Below are positions 1 to 12,064 of a stretch of 64,000 bases of DNA, in pieces. Location: contig CM018052.1 in the NCBI GenBank assembly GCA_008638375.1, positions 31,380,239 through 31,444,238 of the forward strand. Reading direction: 5' to 3'. The position numbers and the translations under genes are program-made. The stretch comes from Nyssa sinensis. Taxonomy: Eukaryota > Streptophyta > Magnoliopsida > Cornales > Nyssaceae. The notes beneath the pieces were generated by a model. It was not told the DNA's origin, did not search any database, and saw nothing but the letters and a program-made list of their open reading frames with translations. The stretch's first letter is position 1; the number at the start of each line of letters is the position of its first letter.

Positions 1-445
1 GTGTCTGGTTGCATCCTGCAAACTCCTTACATTTGTCAAACACCTGGTTGATTGCTTTCCCAATTATCTTGCAAAGAGAATAGCATATATGCTTGAAAAA
101 TTCAAGTTTAAAGATTATATGGAGAAGGACCCAAACAAGGACAATGAGTAGCCCAAACCAGTGTTGAAGAAAGGCTGATACCAGTAAGATTGAAGCAAAA
201 GAACACGAAAATCTAATAACATTTCTGAGGATTCGGGAGTAGCTTGTTGAACGAGTTTGCTTTTCCTTCACAAATCCAAGTGCAAGGCAGTTGATGCTTA
301 TGGCTATAAAGGAAGCCCACGTGGCAACTGGGTGGGTCTCAAATGGGCTCTCAACTTTGCCTTGATATTTCACCCCTAGGAGGGTAATTAGATTTGTAAT
401 GTAATCCCTGGATATGTCTCCTTCCCTTCTTCTTGGAGATGTCAT
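1..445 (-). pseudogene. copy A of membrane-protein gene, exon 2 (partial)
   Basis: This is the left-edge copy of the exon that is complete at 13351-13843 and 48085-48580. Reading the minus strand from the ATG at 445-443, the frame stays open to the window edge. It keeps the MTSPRRREGD start, the GVKYQGK and ESPFETHP motifs and the hydrophobic stretches of the other copies. The 3' splice site is damaged: where B and C have TAG before the A-ATG junction, this copy has TAA, so the acceptor AG is lost. Its exon 1 is also cut short by a deletion (3676-3726). I infer a pseudogene, although this exon alone could still be translated from its internal ATG. Product function unknown. Confidence 0.6.
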
Positions 446-1479
446 TTTATGAAAGAGTGGAATTGTAATGAACCCTCTATCAATAACACCACAATAAAAA
501 AAGAAAGTAGAATGTTTTATTTTTTTCAAATGATAAAATAGGACTTTAGAACATCTCCAGTGTTAAATGTGATTTCATTTATGTCAAATTTATATTTCAA
601 TATTATTACATTATAAGAATATCAGATTTTGACAACTCTACTTCAGTACTAAAATACTGTTTTTTAACACAACTACTATTTTTTTAGACTTTACTTCCGC
701 TTGACATTTGCTAGTGTTTTTTATGATATGTCATAAATTAGTACTTCCAACTCTTGAAATCCACATTTGCTAGTAGATTTTATGATATACCATAAATTGG
801 TACTACCAACTCTTGATATCATATATGGTATTGAAAATAACATTGTTATTTTTTAGCAAACCAAGTAACACTTCATTATAATAGTAACTTTTACATTAGT
901 GTCAAATTATGAAATTGATACATGTATTGAAATTGTTCTTATAGGACAAGTCTTGAAAAAATTGGAATTTCTTGAGATATTTATTATTGGATTGATCCCT
1001 TGTGCGATTGCATGAGTTTAATAAATAAAATTAAAAATATGTTATTTTTGGTGAAAATGTTTAAAAATCACATACAGGGGAATACAAATTAAAAATAAAA
1101 TAATCATTCCATACGTAACATTTCTATTTTAAGATTGTCAATTAATTAGATCTTTATCTATCGAAATTCGATTTATATAAAATAAAGAAGTTAAAATTCA
1201 AAAATATGAATTAAAGTAATCTGATTCAATTATATATAGTATGTATATTAATTTTTATACATCATATTAAAAATTATATATTTTAAATTTCTATAATATA
1301 TTAATGCTTAAATTGTATAATTTTTTAAAAAAATTGAGTTGAAGTTATATTTTTTAAATTGAGTCATGCTAGGTATTCCCATTTTTCCCCAATTTATATC
1401 CATTTGCTTGGCAATATGATGTGGCTTGCCAAGTGAATCATCTGTCCCTTCACGATTCTTGGAGTAAATTTGTTTTAGG

Positions 1480-1865
1480 ATATATTACACTGATATTTTT
1501 TAAAAAATTTTGATAATTATATTAATATATTTTAAAAATTTTAAAATTATATTAACTTCTTTTACTTTACTTGATAATATACAAATATTTCATTCAGTTA
1601 AATTTTTTATTCAAAATAGCAAAATTATCCTTTTATTTATTATTTTTAATTTTTTTTAAATATTAACTAATTTTTTCTAACTTTTTAAAACACTTTGTAT
1701 TATTTTATTGAAAATAAATAACTTATTTTTATTTTTAGAAATAATTATACTTACTTTCTCTAAAATTTCTAACAATTGTAAAAATTATTCTTAACATTTC
1801 TAAAATAATATTGTCTCATATTAAATCACAAAAAGTATAAAAAATATTAAATTATCCTTATCATT
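1480..1865. repeat. half copy of foldback MITE
   Basis: This is related to one arm and the adjoining centre of the complete foldback elements at 20061-20569 and 23121-23563, sharing the 'acaaatatttcattcagt' and 'ttcaaaatagcaaaa' style arm sequence. No matching inverted arm follows it. The paralogous half copy is at about 14920-15300. Confidence 0.5.
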
Positions 1866-1983
1866 AAATATTATATAATATCAAAATGTCAACACTTTTG
1901 AACCCTTTTCCCTCGATATTTTCCTCTCTCTACGGTTATCTCTCTTAAACGGGCATAGTTATAAGTTCTACTCAAGATAGGCA

Positions 1984-2403
1984 TTAAAAATGTCTAAATT
2001 GTGAATTAATTTTATTTTGTTGACGGTATACTGAAGAAGAATGTCTAATGAGATTCCTAAAGAGGATTGAGAAGGGGAGGGGGGTGGGGGTGGTGCCTTC
2101 GGTGGTGTTGGATGAAGGGAAGAGAAGGGGAAGTAGGTGGGAGTGGTGGTGCTGCGAAGGAGAGGAAAATGGTGGTGGCTCTGTTAACAGAAAAATTTTT
2201 GCCTGCGCGGAAGGCACCTCGTTGGAAGTACTACGTGTCACCTTGTGCCAATAAATTTTCGCCACCAAACACTTGAGACTGTTAAGCAGAAACAGATCAT
2301 AAACTGACAAGCGGAAGGAGAGGGACGGAAGCGACGGTGGTAATGTTTCTCTCTCCTCCTTTACTTCTCACACGCTCTCACATTTTTCATCGGTGTGTAT
2401 GAG
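1984..2403. other. GC-rich patch with duplicated ORF; empty hAT site
   Basis: A purine-rich, GC-rich patch in an AT-rich intron. On the minus strand (2310-1984) it has a 108-codon ORF rich in Pro, Ser and His. The paralogue at 15741-15424 keeps the same frame despite a 27-bp in-frame insertion of a His-rich repeat. No known domain is recognised, and the ORF may simply reflect composition. The 3' end, TGTATGAG at 2396-2403, is a single copy of the 8 bases that are duplicated around the hAT-type insertion in copy B, so it shows the pre-insertion state. Confidence 0.45.
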
Positions 2404-3675
2404 AGAATGATTTGTTTAAAGGGGTTTGTGTTATATTTTTTAAAATTTTATCTTAAATTTTTATCACAATATGATATTTACGTTATATTAAATTATTAAA
2501 AAAATTTAAAATCACATAATTATTATAATTTTGTCAGATTATTTTACTATAATTTTTTTTAAAAAAAGATTTTCTCAAAAGCATAATGAATTTTTAGTAT
2601 TTAAATTAAACACATATATAAATTTGCAAGTTAATTAACATTTTAGAAAAAAAATTATATATCATTTAAATTACAAGAAAACTCATAATCTCTTCTTTTT
2701 ATTAATAAAAACTTAATATTATTAATAATTTGTATTTAATATGTCTAAATAAGTATGTGTATTTTTCTATTATGATAACTAATCCTACAAAGAGATTTTT
2801 TTTTTCAAAATTTATTAAGTAATTAAATCATTAATTATTTATTATAGAACAAAATTTATTCTTCAAAAAAGTATTAATTTATTAAATATCAATTATTAGA
2901 AAAATCCCTATTTTTTATTTGTCAATCATCGATAGTCTCGATAAAAAAAAATGACTGAGTCCAATTTGAAATTTTGCGATGTAATGAGTTTTAAAAGACC
3001 TATTTTAAACCTAAACCCTTATCTTAATACCAATTAACAACAAAATATTATGCGAGACCTTGATATTGAGAGAGAAATGAAACGTGGGAGTGTGAGAAAT
3101 AGAGGAGGAGAGAGAACATTAAAACCAGGCTTCGTGAGAATGGGTTGAATTTTGAGGGTGTGAGAATAATATAGAAAACCGTGACGGAGAGAGAGGATGC
3201 TGTGATATGGCGAGTCCCATTATAGTCCCAGTTAAGTGGTTAGACAAATATTTAGTAATTTTAAATTTAAATAAGAATATAAAATTATAAAATTAACTTC
3301 CTCACATTGAGTAGTATATTAATATTAAATTAGTTAAATAGATAATTTAAATATTATATAATAATTATTATGTTGATTTATTAAAGTAAACTTTTATTAT
3401 ATGAGACTGTCTATATGATGAAGGTTATAGGTGACAATTAAAAATAAAAAGTATAAATATTCATGCCGGCAAAAGTAATAATAAAAATTTCATTTGAATA
3501 ATAGTAATAATTATATTAAATTGATTCTTTATACAATAAAATAGAATTTAAAATTTTTTAAAAAATAAAATTATTTCATATTCGATAAACTAAAAAATCT
3601 TACAAAAAAATACTGTAAATAATAAATCATTCCAAAAAAGAAGTAAAACATAACTAAACAATAAATAAAAGATAT

Positions 3676-3726
3676 ATTAACATTTTCAAGATCTCTCGAC
3701 ACATCACCTCTCTGTACAGAACTCAT
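3676..3726 (-). pseudogene. copy A, truncated exon 1
   Basis: Reading the minus strand from the ATG at 3726, this matches the first 17 codons of exon 1 in copies B (18473) and C (49843), with the MSSVQRGD start. The match then stops at a deletion that removed the rest of the exon and its 5' splice site. With the damaged acceptor at 446-448, this makes copy A non-functional as a two-exon gene. Confidence 0.6.
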
Positions 3727-4018
3727 TTTATCACAGATCAAAAGCAACCTTATACTAACTAGTGCAGAGAATCTTCTCGTCTTAATGCTGGTTTTCTGCT
3801 GTTTCTGAGTTGTGAGAGAGAGTGTCAAGACAAATCTTATAGAAGAGTCGGAAACTCACAATTACAAGAAAGAGTTTCGCCAACAAAAAAATAAAGTCAA
3901 AAAGTGTTTTTAAACGTTGGGCCCCACTGTAAATGACATGACTCATCCGTGTCGTGACAAAGAGACAAGAGAATATCAGAACTAGAATATCTTTCACATT
4001 TCCCGCGTCATGTTCGGT

Positions 4019-4980
4019 AATTAGTTTCATATTCAGGGACAGAGTTAAAAATTTATTTAATTTTTAATATTTTTATTAAGTCATATAAACTAAGATCGAA
4101 CAAATTATTAAGTCATATAAATATGTAAATCATCATAAAATCTCATTTAGCAATAAGAAAAGCTATTTTCTTAAAAACAAATGAACAAGAAGCTAGAAAA
4201 AAAGACAAAAATCTTCCAATACCCTACAATTTCATATATAATACCCCATTATACTATCAAATAAAATAATCGAAGAACAAGTAGTGGACCCTTCAGGTTT
4301 AGTGGATTTAAATAAAAATAAAATAAATGTAATCTAATGAAAAGAGATTTTTCAATAAAATCACACTAAAAAGAAAAATTTTTAAATTCAAAATCATATT
4401 TCAATTTTGCATACAAACATGTCACACTAAAAGCATACTTATTTTATTTGATATCTAAGTTTTTAGAATCAAGTTGCATATCAAGAAGAACAATGCTTAA
4501 TTTTAAACTAGGCACAAGAAATCTCCTTCTACTTACAAAAGTATCACAATTTTAATATGTCATACATATAATCACATGTATATCCAAGGGTAGAGTCAGG
4601 GTAGAGTCAAGAAAATAAATTTTGGGGTACTAAAAGTTTTTTGGGTTAGTCCAAAATTTTCGAAAAAAAAAAAAGAGAGAGTTAAGATAAAAAAAAATTG
4701 AATTTGACTGAAATTTTAGAATAAAAAATGAGAAATTAAGGGTAAATACTAGGTTGGGCTAAAATTTTGGAGTAGGTTAATTTACAAAATACCAAATTTT
4801 ACAAATAAACTTATTTTTTTCATATTTGGGGGTTACAACCCATCCTAGCCACCCCCTCCCTCGGTCCTTGTGTATATTATGTAACTATTTAATTTAAATA
4901 AAAATAAATAAAATTTAAAAATATATATGCATTGCATATGAGACATATTCGAATAGAAAAAAATTATTCTTACTTAGTTT
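4019..4980. repeat. dispersed AT-rich repeat R1, copy 1
   Basis: This sequence recurs at about 18776-19835 and 21797-22985, and its first part at 25093-25345. It begins near 'ggtaattagtttcatattc' and ends in a short GC-richer stretch ('tagccaccccctccctc'). No coding capacity is seen. It is the left half of the tandem unit described at 18776. Confidence 0.7.
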
Positions 4981-6259
4981 AGAACTGTGAACAATAGATG
5001 GTAATTGACAGTCACAAGCCATACTTTTTAATTGCATACAACGGTCTTTTTTGAAAATAACAAATAAAGAAGCATTATATTGAAGCTTGGACAAGGATAA
5101 TTGTGAAAAAACTTGAACTCAGGAGGGCAAAAATACAAATTATATGGATTTGAGTAGTTTAGACAAATTAAAAAAAAAAAAAATCTTTGAGTGCAATTAA
5201 AAAAATAAATAATCAAAAAGTTTCTTTTGAGTGGCATGCACCAGTATGTAAGCCATTAATAAAGTCCTATAAAAACAACTATAAATTAAAGTGAAATGTA
5301 AAAAAGCCAAGTTAATGATTCATGATGTAACCTTAGTTTAATCAAAATCAAAGAAACATGGTTATGGATTAATGTATAATCGAAACCGTCTCTCACTAGT
5401 GGCCATTTAATTTAATTTTAATATTCGAAAAAAATACTAAAAAGTTTTTAAAACAAACAATCAATGATATATTTTTTATTTTTTATATTTAAAAGACTCA
5501 AAAGGGAAATTCTCAATACAAAATTTTTATCTTAATCATGTTAAAAAATATTACTAATTAAATTAAAATAATCTTAAAGATACATTTAAAAATAATAATA
5601 AATAGTTTATAAAATAAAATTTTCAATTAAAAAAATATAACATTTTTGATTTATCTAAAAGGCTTAAAAAATGCTTAAAAAATAAAACTTTCACTTCATA
5701 AAATGTTATGATTTTTTTGGATTTAAAAAGTTATTTTATATATTTTATAGTATTTTTTTAAATGTAACTTGAATATTATTTTAGTCTAATCAATAATTTT
5801 TGCAATGGTATTAAAATTGAAGTTAATAATAGAACATTTTTGTATTAAAAGTTTCTCTTTTAAATCTTATTTGAAAGTTAATAAAAAATATATCATAAAA
5901 TTTTTGAAATAAAATTTTATTTTAGAGACTTTTTAATATTTTTTCCTTAATATTATATGTAATAATAATAATAATAATAATAATAATAGTGTGACTAACA
6001 GGGAGAAAGAGGGGAGCCGTGACCAGTGACGTGATGAGAGGAAAAGATTGGATCTAGGAAAAAAAGATATGGTCGTTTAGGTCCTTAATTATCAATTCTA
6101 ATAATTCAATTTCTTAATTTTTAATTTAATTTTAATTAAAACTAATTATAAATAATCGTTAACAATCGTCCCAAATGTTACTATTTTGTAGCTACTGTCA
6201 TCTTCGAGAAGTTCTTTTGATTTTGAACTTGATTCTCCAGTGGGCAGGTAATATGGTCA
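4981..6259. other. AT-rich non-coding DNA
   Basis: No gene recognised. It contains an (AAT)n microsatellite at 5961-5988. The 5028-5237 ORF on the minus strand is AT-driven and has no recognisable motif. Confidence 0.5.
5961..5988. repeat. (AAT)n microsatellite
   Basis: About nine uninterrupted AAT units. Confidence 0.9.
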
Positions 6260-6400
6260 ATGCTACTAGTTTTGTTAGTAGAGTGAAACTAACTGCATTA
6301 TCAACTTACAATTTACATGGTATGGGAGACTAGAAATAATAGAATCTTTAGAAGATAGGTGCAGGATGTGGATGTTTAGGATAATAATTAGGACAATGAA
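6260..6400 (+). pseudogene. possible LINE ORF2 C-terminal remnant
   Basis: One plus frame near 6315-6355 reads MVWETRNNRIFRR and then a stop. This resembles the 'W-x-E-R-N-x-R-I-F' motif near the C terminus of plant LINE reverse-transcriptase proteins. The match is short and surrounded by stops, so this is a weak call. Confidence 0.3.
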
Positions 6401-6679
6401 AGACATTATATCATCATGAAGACAGATTCCAAAACAATTATGATAACTGATTGCTCAATTGAAATGAAATTAAAAATTGAGGAACTGAATTGTTACAATT
6501 GATAATCGAGAGCCTTATTTGAAATCGGGACAAAACTTAAGAGTACTAAAGTGTAATTAATCATTAAAAAAATATCATATTACCACATCATCACTTTTGG
6601 ATTTAAATTCAATTAATTTAAAAACTCAAGAACTTTTGAATTTACAATATTTTTCCTTAAACTTTAGCTTGTATGCAAT

Positions 6680-8110
6680 TATTTTAAGGAACCTTCCACT
6701 AATTAACTCAAGATAATATACGAATTAATTTGAATTAGTCCAATCCCATGTCCAACCTATCTTACGAGTCTCAAATTGAAATCCAATTTCCATGACAAAT
6801 AATTAAATGTATGTGAAAGTAATCCATGACACATTTTATCTTTTAGATCACATACCTTTTACTTTCAAATTGATAAAAAAATATCCTTAAGTCTTCGATC
6901 ACAAGTAAAGATAACCATGTTTGATTTAACTAACTTCTACAAATATTCAATTTCTTTTATTTTTCATTCAAAATTTTAGTCTATTCTAAATTTTTTTGGA
7001 CCAATCTAATTTTTACTTATTATTTGTCTCATTCTTTACCTCACAATTTTGGTGCAACCAAATATTTTAAAAATTTTCTAGCCTACGTATAATTTTTTTT
7101 TTTCTGATTCTGTCTTTGTGCTTGACCAACCGATCGAGCTAACTCAAGGATCATGACTCATGAGCATGCCCTGGTGGTAGGGGTGTCAATTCGTGTTATC
7201 GTGTAGTGTTCAGGTCGTGTTAAGACATACATATTCAAAAATATGTGTGAACCCAAACCCGACACTATTAACTAATCGTGTCGAGTTTTAAAACCCAAAC
7301 CCAACTCATTTATTAAACAGGTTACAAGTGTTGACACACTTAACCCATTTATTTTGATTTTTTTATTTTTTAAATAAAAAAATTTACCTATCTTTTAATA
7401 TGTATAGATAATTTTCAAGTTTAGTTACTTTAGATATGAGCCAAATCAAAGTAGAAACTTCTTTTATAAATAAAAAATCTCAAAACCTTGATAAATATTT
7501 AATGTGAGATGAATTATCTTAACTTATAATATAGTTTATAATTAAACGTATTAAATCATGTTAAATAGGTTGACACTAGTAAAACCCAAACCTGACCTGT
7601 TTATTAATTGTTTTATACGTGTCAACTCGTTTATGATCCAAACTTATTTATGCTAAACCCAAATCCGTTAACTTTGTATCGTGTTCGAGTTGTGTTAAAA
7701 ATTAACACTCCTACCTGATACGTCTTTAAGTCACATCACCAACAACCCCCACTGTTGTTTCCACGAAACCACCAAGCAGTGTTATGAAATTTTATTTGAA
7801 AGGCACCAAATATGTAAGTTTGTGCATGTCAATTCTCAAAGCTCCTTTTTTTTTTTTCCCCCCCTTTAACGTTGTTAAAACTAGACTACAATAAAGACAT
7901 GGGATGGAATTGGCTATTAATTTTACCTTTATATATTAAATAGATAAAATATAAATGGCAATCCAGTCAAAATTGCAAAACAAGGAGATAAGCACATATA
8001 GGCACTTACATAATTCCTCAATGCTTTATATAGTTAAATGTAAAATGATGTGTTTATTACGAAAATGAAAACAATTGCTTATGATTTGTTTTGTATGCGA
8101 TTAAAATATT
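6680..8110. repeat. inverted duplication, left arm 1
   Basis: The sequence outside the MITE at 7178-7713 matches the reverse complement of about 61530-62620, including the stretch 'gtttccacgaaaccacc' near 7760 (mirrored near 61870). About 6680-6930 also resembles direct copies at 21335-21430 and 24480-24790. No genes are seen in the arm. Confidence 0.7.
7178..7713. mobile_element. hAT-type MITE (536 bp)
   Basis: The ends are inverted repeats: TAGGGGTGTCAATT at the left and AATTAACACTCCTA at the right. The flanking octamers CCTGGTGG (7170-7177) and CCTGATAC (7714-7721) look like a decayed 8-bp target duplication. The inverted duplicate near 61960 lacks the element. The interior holds the 'aacccaaacccgac' style motifs common in plant non-autonomous hAT elements. 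No transposase ORF. Confidence 0.65.
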
Positions 8111-8340
8111 AATAAATCAAGCTTGCAATATTTATGATTTGTACAGAGGTGTGAGAAAGTCTATAGTATGTCAGGAAGATTTTGTGACGGTATGTCTTTT
8201 TAATAATATTCTGTCATATGTATTATAATTTATTAAAAAAATTAGAATCATATCACACATATACAATATTATTGAAAGAGTATATTAAAACAATAATTTA
8301 TCGGACGCATTAAAAAATCACTATTGATGTTGTACTTTCT
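8111..8340. other. AT-rich non-coding DNA
   Basis: No gene or clear repeat seen. Confidence 0.4.
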
Positions 8341-8890
8341 GATCAGTGGGGCTTCTGCTCTTCGTCTCCTGTAAATAACTCAAAGAGAGAGATTAGAGGG
8401 CCACCGGGTTAGCTCCGATGATAATCCGATGATAAAGTTAGTAAAAATAAAAGGAAGACTGAAATTGAAAGGAATTGAATCACTCTAATTGAAAAGCGCA
8501 CCTTAAGATTTTATTTATAGGCTGCGGGTTTCTTAAGTTGATTACGATTTAGAGTCGCAAAGATAGAAATTTGATGATATTCGAGAATAGCAGTTACCAT
8601 GTTGGACTCTGTTTCCTTACTTCAAGGTCGATAGAGTATATAAGGCGGTAACTAGCTCGGGACCCCTTGCGTGCCCAATATTTCTTACTTTTGAGGAAAG
8701 ACTAGAGATCTTGCGACATTCTGAACAAAAAAGTTTTAAATCATGTATACCTGTCTGTTCTAGATAGAAGAGCTTTTTTTAGTCACATAGGTGCTCTGTA
8801 TATACACGTGTCATGTTAGAACTGGTATGCTCTTTTGTGACATATCAGCCACCATGATTTCTAATAGGTTGTTGTATTCATCCAATTATT
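8341..8890 (-). mobile_element. Ty3/gypsy-like LTR relic
   Basis: The reverse complement resembles parts of the LTR at 62774-63373. Shared parts are the 'ggtggccctctga' region (mirrored at 8395-8405), a stretch like 'aatcctaatcaacttagg' (mirrored near 8535) and the 'cctataaatta' promoter-like region. No internal coding domain follows, so it is a solo or fragmentary LTR. A related relic is at 53712-54080. Confidence 0.5.
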
Positions 8891-9479
8891 TATGATTTGA
8901 TTTGTAATCTTAGATATTGTAATAGGTTGTAGTTATTCTTTTTACATCATTTAGTATTTATGGTTTGTTAAATATGTTTAGATGTTGCATTATGATACGT
9001 TGCAGTTTCTTTAATTTTTCTTGAACTTAAATTGATCAAAGATTTAAAGAAAGCTTCTCACTTCATATGCTTCATATTTTGTTATTCTAATTTGATATCG
9101 GTATGTACGTTGTTAGTTGTTAACTTTGATTTGATAAGAAATTTATATGCAAAATAAATTTTGTTTACGTTTTCAAAAACAAATTTTTAATTTCAAAACG
9201 CAAGATACGCGTTTGGCAAGCTATTCATTTTAATTTTTTTTAATTTTTTAAAATTTAGATTATCATATCTAAATGCATTTTTAGAATTTTTAAAAAATTA
9301 ATTACAAAATTTTTAGAAATATTTTTTAAAAAATTATATCTGAATCCCTATCCAAACGCAGTCAAATTTTTGCCTTCAAAATCTAATTCAACAAACTAAA
9401 ATTGAATATTTGTAAATAGTGGACATAAAAGATTAATTTACAATACAACATGAGAATATTTGTAAAAGGGAATTACAAT
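8891..9479. other. non-coding, with dispersed repeat
   Basis: No gene. About 9180-9370 is similar to 37800-37990 (the 'aatttcaaaacgc' and 'tatctgaatc..tatccaaacg' segments). This is a dispersed, probably MITE-derived repeat; a full pair of ends was not found in either copy. Confidence 0.45.
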
Positions 9480-9711
9480 AACAACTAATTCCCACAAAAA
9501 TATCAAAAATTGAAGAGAAATAAGAGTGTAAATGGAAGAAAGCCAATACCATTTTAATCATTGAGATTAGTTCAGTTGACTATTTATGTCTTTTTTAAAT
9601 TGAAGATCATGAATTTAAGTCGCACTTATCAAATCTATTCCCATTTGTTACGAAAAGGCCTCTGGTCGAAAAATCAAATTAAACAAATCAACTTTGTGCT
9701 TTAGTCCTAAT
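9480..9711. repeat. inverted duplication, left arm 2a
   Basis: This matches the reverse complement of about 54455-54832, including 'gttgatttgttcaattt' mirrored near 9680. It is interrupted at 9712 by the hAT-type element and continues at 11773-11900, which matches the reverse complement of about 54335-54450. Confidence 0.7.
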
Positions 9712-11772
9712 TAGAGGTGGCAAATGTTATCCAAACCTGTCAACCTATCTTAACTCGCCCACTAATTAACGTATATGAATAATTCATTTAATTGACGAGT
9801 CATAAATGAATTGGGTAACAAGGAACCTGTCAATTTGGCGGGTTGAGAATAAAAAATAATAAAATAGTATAAGAATATATATATATATATATATATCTCC
9901 ATTTGGAAAAGAATAAAATAGTAAAACATATACAATAGATTATAAAACAAAATTAATATTTAGAAAATATAATTTAGCATCACCATATGTATAAACAAAA
10001 TACAAATCAGAACCTTGTGATCCAAAGTAAGTTGAATTGGTTTTTGCTAGGAGCTTTGAATATCATTTTTCTCCATAAATAATAATTGACATATACAAAT
10101 CACATCAGAGAGAGATATCTACAAAAATATGAATTCATCTTATTAGTCTATATTAATTATTATGAAAAAAATAAAATTTCCTATCACTACTTAAATATAA
10201 AAAAAAATTAATTACACACATATATATATATAATGGTATATATATAGCATATTACATATATACATTAACTATATATGTAATATATATTAACTATATATAT
10301 TATACTAGCTATCTATATAATTATAACATATATTAATTATCTACAAATATATATATATATGTATATATATAATTATTGATTATATAACATAAGAAATCAA
10401 AAATTAAAAAAAAAAGAGTTATAGTATAAAATTTTTTTTATCACTAGTGATGGAAGAGAGAAGTGTAAAAAAAAAATATATAAGACAGGAATACAAATTA
10501 TATACAACTATTTTTCACGAGAAACATAACTTTTCTTGTGTTTTTTGGGAGGAAATAGAAGTGACATTTTTAGGAAGAAAAACAGTTACATGGATCCGAT
10601 TTTTAGGAAGAATTTTCTCTTTTTTGCTTACCAAACTCTTAATAAATTTTATATTTTTCTCATTCTTTCGCTTTCCAATACTTTTCACCTAACCAAACGA
10701 AACCGTAGGGTGGGAAAAAAATAATGGATTGGATTCGGGTTGGCCTGACCCGTATTTGACTCGTTTAATTATGGGTCAAATATGGGTTCAAACCGTTTTG
10801 ACCCGACGCGTTTCAAGCAGTCCAACACACTCATTTTGATAGGCCTAATATATATTCAACGCCGAAATAAATTATATTACCTCGAGAAGGTTGATTTTTT
10901 TTATTTTTCATTTTTTAAGATTAGATTACTTAATTTCGATGTATAACAAGTTGTTGAAGTTTTATAGAAGTAATGGTAGTGTTCCATTAATAGACATAAT
11001 TTTATTTTATTTTTTTTCTTTTGTTTCCAATAAAAGTCCAAGTTATTCATTCTAAAGAATATTATGGTGGAAACAAAAGAAAAGAAATTTATGTATTGAT
11101 AGTGATTGAAAGTTCTTTTTTTTATTATGAGATATCAGTAAATGATTTTCATTTGATCTTTTTAGATGTTAATATCTTAATATTGTCACTTTTGCATTAT
11201 TCTTTCAAAGCTTGAAGTGGCAAACCTTCATCAGATAAATTCTAATGAGTGAAGTTATGAAATCCTACAGTCTTAATCAAGTTATGAATATTTAGAGATA
11301 ATTACATAGATTTATATTCTTTTTCAAGTTTTGTTTAAGTCCCTAGATAATGTTATTTATCAAAGCAGCTATTTAAGTTGTTATTAGTTTGACAATTTAA
11401 TTCATGCTAGAAAAAGAAAATGAACCCGTGAAAGTAATCATCATAAATTTTGCCTGATTAGATTTACTAATAGAGAGATAAAAACTTTTTTAATGTGTAT
11501 TCACAAAAGCTTTAATAAAAAATATGATGAATTTTGTTAGTTATATTATTTGATTGAGATGTGGTAATGTTAGGTAATATTTTGTATTTAAAAAAAATTG
11601 AGTAACAAGTCAAATTTGGGTTTACCCGATCTATTTATAACCCGATCTATATTCAATATGACTAATTCAAATTAAACATATATTTAACTTGTTTATGACT
11701 CGTTCCATTTAAAATCTATCCAAACCACCCGTTTTGAAATTTATCCAAACCACCCGTTTTGCTAGGCACGTA
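9712..11772. mobile_element. non-autonomous hAT-type element (~2.06 kb)
   Basis: The flanks GTCCTAAT (9704-9711) and GTCGTAAT (11773-11780) form an 8-bp target duplication with one mismatch. The left end TAGAGGTGGCAAA is typical of plant hAT MITEs. The right end, reading inward as TACGTGCCTAGCAAAACGGG, is a diverged partner. The related sequence in inverted orientation near 54455 lacks the insert. The interior is AT-rich, with (TA)n at about 9876-9896 and TA-rich runs at 10220-10370, plus 'gacccg' type motifs near both ends and a short tandem repeat at 11713-11760. No transposase is recognised; the small ORFs at 10447-11215 are AT-driven. Confidence 0.6.
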
Positions 11773-12064
11773 GTCGTAATGCATCTTCTCGAGCAATTGC
11801 AGAAGTGTCAGAAGTTCTTAGTCTACAGATTGTGACCTAAACCGTTGTTTGGTAATTAGAATAGAATTTTGCTAAGCCGAGACAATTATTTGTTAAAAGC
11901 GAGGCTTAGCCCGCTCATCCAACCCGACCCGCATCACTGGCCGCTTCAACCCCAAGTCGCAATTTAAAACAGGGCGCTTGAACAGAGCAGCCGGATTCTC
12001 AAACGAAAAACCAGGAAGTGCGTTTGGTCCGTTTTGTGCTCAAGAGAGTTCTTTGTTCTGAAAT

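Larger units (their letters stand above)
446..3675 (-). other. AT-rich intron region of copy A
   Basis: This lies between the exon 2 and exon 1 remnants and matches the intron of copy B except for the indels named elsewhere. It is AT-rich and contains a half foldback MITE (about 1480-1865) and a GC-rich patch (about 2041-2340). I see no other gene-like sequence. Confidence 0.6.
1..4980. repeat. segmental duplication, copy A
   Basis: This segment is collinear with 13390-19835 (copy B). Exon 2, the AT-rich intron, a GC-rich patch, exon 1, the upstream region and a flanking AT-rich repeat occur in the same order. Differences are mostly point changes plus large indels. B carries a 700-bp hAT-type insertion (15851-16550), and A lacks about 0.75 kb corresponding to roughly 17660-18420. 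A shorter third copy (C) lies at about 47760-49920. Confidence 0.85.

Noticed and set aside
3571..4030. Overlapping minus-strand ORFs of 85 and 82 codons
   Set aside because: They overlap exon 1 remnant A and its upstream region in other frames. They exist because of duplicated DNA and AT-rich codons.
9762..11215. Small ORFs inside the hAT-type element
   Set aside because: They are Phe/Ile/Tyr/Lys-rich products of AT-rich DNA. No transposase motif.
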